Assembly: GCF_001278945.1 (NCBI RefSeq)
Contig: NZ_LGRV01000003.1
Coordinates: forward strand, 1-64,000
Origin: Lysinibacillus contaminans
Lineage (GTDB): Bacteria; Bacillota; Bacilli; Bacillales_A; Planococcaceae
Length of the DNA: 64,000 nucleotides
Reading direction: 5' to 3'
Of this stretch, positions 62,248 through 64,000 are shown piece after piece; within the stretch, counting starts at the first letter, position 1, and each line of letters begins with the position of its first letter. The position numbers and the translations under genes were made by a program. The notes beneath the pieces are model-generated. The model made no database searches. It saw only the letters and a list, made by a program, of their open reading frames with translations, and had not been told where the DNA came from.

Positions 62248-63768
62248 ATGAAAAGACTGCGATTTAAATTATTATTATCGCTAGTTACATTCGCACTGAT
62301 ACTTGTTGTTGTCATGTCATATGTAAATAGACAGATACTGGTGGTAGATATTCGGGAACAAGAAGCCGCCAATAGAACATTAATTGAAGATCATATACTT
62401 AATGATATGCAAACTGTAGATAACGCGCATCTTTATTTTGATAAAAATATTTCTGATAAGATTGAGACAGAGTTACGAGCATTAGTTTCATATTATGCGA
62501 AAAACCCAAGTATTTCTACGTGGGATTTACAACAAATGAAAAAAGAGCATGAAATGGATATATACATATTAGATCAGACAAATACAATTATTTATACAAC
62601 ATTTATGCAAGATAAAGGGTTCAGTTTTTCGGAGTGTTGTAAAAACTTTTCTTCACTATTAGATGAACGAAGAGAAAGTGGCAAATTTTACACAGATGGT
62701 ATTGATGTATCTACGACTACAGGAGCAATTCGGAAGTTTGGCTATTTAGGAACACCAGATCAAAAATATTTATTTGAGCTTGGTGTTGATTTAAATGATG
62801 TGCCTGTTTTTCATGCGTTTAACTTTGTAACAACCGCAAATTCTTTAGTGGAAAAATATAGCGATTTAATAGAAGTGAAAACGATTAATGCAGGAGGAAT
62901 CTTTTTAGATGATTCACAGGATACACGAATTGTTGTAGGTGATCAATCCGAATTGTTCCAAGAGTATTATAAGAAGGCGAAGCAAACAATGCAGCCGACT
63001 GAGTACAAAAAACAGCTAGAAAATGGCTATGTAGAGACTGTTCGCTTTTTACCCTACGAAGCAGAAACAGCTCGAGGAGACTCGACGAATCGAATTGTGT
63101 ATGTAAAGTATGGGAATCTTAGTGAACTAACAGCACTGGCTAAAAATACAAAGCAATTTTGGTTTTTACTAGTTATTGCAGTGGTGACATCATTGATCAT
63201 GCTATTTGTTATAATACGGTTGCTGACAAAAACGATAAATTTAGCAACTTATGATTCATTAACAGGAGTCTACAATCGGGCAACCTATATTAGTAAAATG
63301 GACAATTTGTTGAAAAAGCGCAAAGAAAATACCCCTGGCTTATTATTAATTGATTTGGATAACTTTAAACAAGTGAATGATCAGTTTGGACATGCAGAAG
63401 GAGACAAAGTTCTTGTTGAAACGGCGAGTGTTTTAAATCAGGCTATGAAAAATGAAGGCTTTGTCGTTCGACTAGGTGGCGATGAATTTGCAATCGTGCT
63501 GTATGATACCGATAATCACGGTATAAAGAAAATTGCAGATGCAATTTTGCATAAAATTCGTAGTTTAAAATATATGGATACAAAAAGTTGGGCCACATTA
63601 TCTGTGAGTATAGGTGGAGCAATTTATGAAAGTGTAGCTGAATCTGAAATTAGTTTGTTTGAGCGAGCAGACCAAGCGCTATACCGATCTAAAAATGAAG
63701 GGAAAAACTGTTATTCTAGTTACGATGAAGTAGCAACAGATAAAGAAATAATAAGCAAAGAAGAATGA
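62248..63768 (+). CDS. Membrane-bound diguanylate cyclase (GGDEF)
   Basis: A 506-residue protein: TM1 at about 6-27, an extracytoplasmic sensor region of about 275 residues with a Cys-Cys pair (SFSECCKNFS), TM2 at about 304-326, and a GGDEF domain from about 335. DSLTGVYNRATYISKM, LLIDLDNFKQVNDQFGHAEG and RLGGDEFAIVL (GGDEF 410-414) indicate an active site for making c-di-GMP. The inhibitory RxxD I-site is replaced by KNEG. No EAL domain is present. GAAAGGAGTCTCGA precedes the ATG. Confidence 0.92.
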   Translation: MKRLRFKLLLSLVTFALILVVVMSYVNRQILVVDIREQEAANRTLIEDHILNDMQTVDNAHLYFDKNISDKIETELRALVSYYAKNPSISTWDLQQMKKEHEMDIYILDQTNTIIYTTFMQDKGFSFSECCKNFSSLLDERRESGKFYTDGIDVSTTTGAIRKFGYLGTPDQKYLFELGVDLNDVPVFHAFNFVTTANSLVEKYSDLIEVKTINAGGIFLDDSQDTRIVVGDQSELFQEYYKKAKQTMQPTEYKKQLENGYVETVRFLPYEAETARGDSTNRIVYVKYGNLSELTALAKNTKQFWFLLVIAVVTSLIMLFVIIRLLTKTINLATYDSLTGVYNRATYISKMDNLLKKRKENTPGLLLIDLDNFKQVNDQFGHAEGDKVLVETASVLNQAMKNEGFVVRLGGDEFAIVLYDTDNHGIKKIADAILHKIRSLKYMDTKSWATLSVSIGGAIYESVAESEISLFERADQALYRSKNEGKNCYSSYDEVATDKEIISKEE

Positions 63769-63794
63769 CCCTGTCGAAAGGTCATTCTTTTTCT
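63762..63794 (+). terminator. Terminator of the GGDEF gene
   Basis: AGAATGACC pairs with GGTCATTCT and T5 follows; the stop codon lies in the left arm. Confidence 0.85.
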
Positions 63795-63821
63795 GTATGT
63801 AAATGCATAAGTAATGTGCAC

Positions 63822-64000
63822 CTACTGACGATAGTTTGCTCCAAGTTTATAAACCACAGAACTACATAAAACCAATAACGCAATAATTACAAACATATAA
63901 TCTATATAATGAGTTAGGAGCCATCCGCCGATAATTGGGCCTATAAAGCCGCCAAGATTCTTAAATTGCGATGCACCTAAATAAGTAGCTTTTTGTGTAT
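63822..64000 (-). CDS. MFS transporter, C-terminal end (gene runs off the window)
   Basis: The minus strand reads TQKATYLGASQFKNLGGFIG, PIIGGWLLTHYIDYMFVIIA, LLVLCSSVVYKLGANYRQ and then TAG at 63822-63824. The GGFIGPIIGGWL segment and the two hydrophobic spans are typical of the C-terminal half of drug-type major facilitators. Too little remains for a subfamily. Confidence 0.75.
   Translation of the reverse strand, partial: TQKATYLGASQFKNLGGFIGPIIGGWLLTHYIDYMFVIIALLVLCSSVVYKLGANYRQ

Overview
The window looks like a chromosomal segment of a low-GC Gram-positive bacterium of the Bacillaceae/Planococcaceae, most likely Lysinibacillus or a close relative. The basis is the Bacillus-type tRNA array order, strong AGGAGG ribosome sites with several TTG starts, an S-box leader on metK, a T-box leader on leuS, and a gene order that follows the B. 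subtilis 'yt' region (yteA, men genes, ytkD/ytmA/ytmB, pckA, metK, ytoA, ytpA, ytqB/ytqA, yttB, leuS, ytfP, asnB, ytgP, ytzG). The genus is inferred from general familiarity, not from a database search.

Layout. 1-4352: the last 36 nt of one tRNA array, a decayed nadC-nadA operon on the minus strand, then a 5S rRNA gene leading 20 tRNA genes, with no 16S or 23S. 4410-9324: diaminopropionate ammonia-lyase, ilvE, a MerR/TipAS regulator with a readable operator, a TTG-started DksA/YteA protein and a membrane dipeptidase. 9325-17055: menaquinone synthesis (menA divergent from menF-menD-menH-menB-menE; menC absent). 17118-24984: secreted transglutaminase, Zur-controlled ZnuA, yidD with two tiny YtzI-like membrane proteins, LctP-type permease with divergent XRE-cupin regulator, ytkD-ytmA, and intergenic repeat arrays. 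24985-36435: VWA protein, hydrolases, pckA, metK, ytoA, ytpA (catalytic Ser lost), an AGCS symporter, the mnmM/mnmL pair and yttB. 36551-41737: ArsR with a readable operator, SulP transporter, T-box leuS. 42066-43554: ECF sigma factor and putative anti-sigma with an ECF-type promoter. 43647-51277: a C4-dicarboxylate-type TRAP locus on the minus strand (dctS-dctR-dctB-dctP-dctQ-dctM plus an MFS gene). 51278-64000: a 940-nt AT-rich gap, OFA-family transporter, CPA1 antiporter, ytfP, asnB, murJ, ytzG, a diguanylate cyclase and the 3' end of an MFS gene.

Working together: the men genes supply menaquinone for respiration; MnmM/MnmL modify wobble U34 in tRNAs; the dct genes form a sensed TRAP importer in which one binding protein (DctB-like) may act with the DctS sensor. 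S-box, T-box, Zur, ArsR, MerR and ECF control sites can each be read directly upstream of their genes.

The least explained material is intergenic: two arrays of short cores phased at 21 and 20 bp (15483-15566 and 24578-24817), a three-copy hairpin repeat family with internally deleted members (17118, 24836, 62038), a 172-bp GC-richer multi-hairpin element bounded by 11-bp inverted repeats (30083-30254), a mosaic repeat at 9325-9500, and several perfect palindromes. None is identified here as a complete new system; the phased arrays are the best candidate for undescribed biology.
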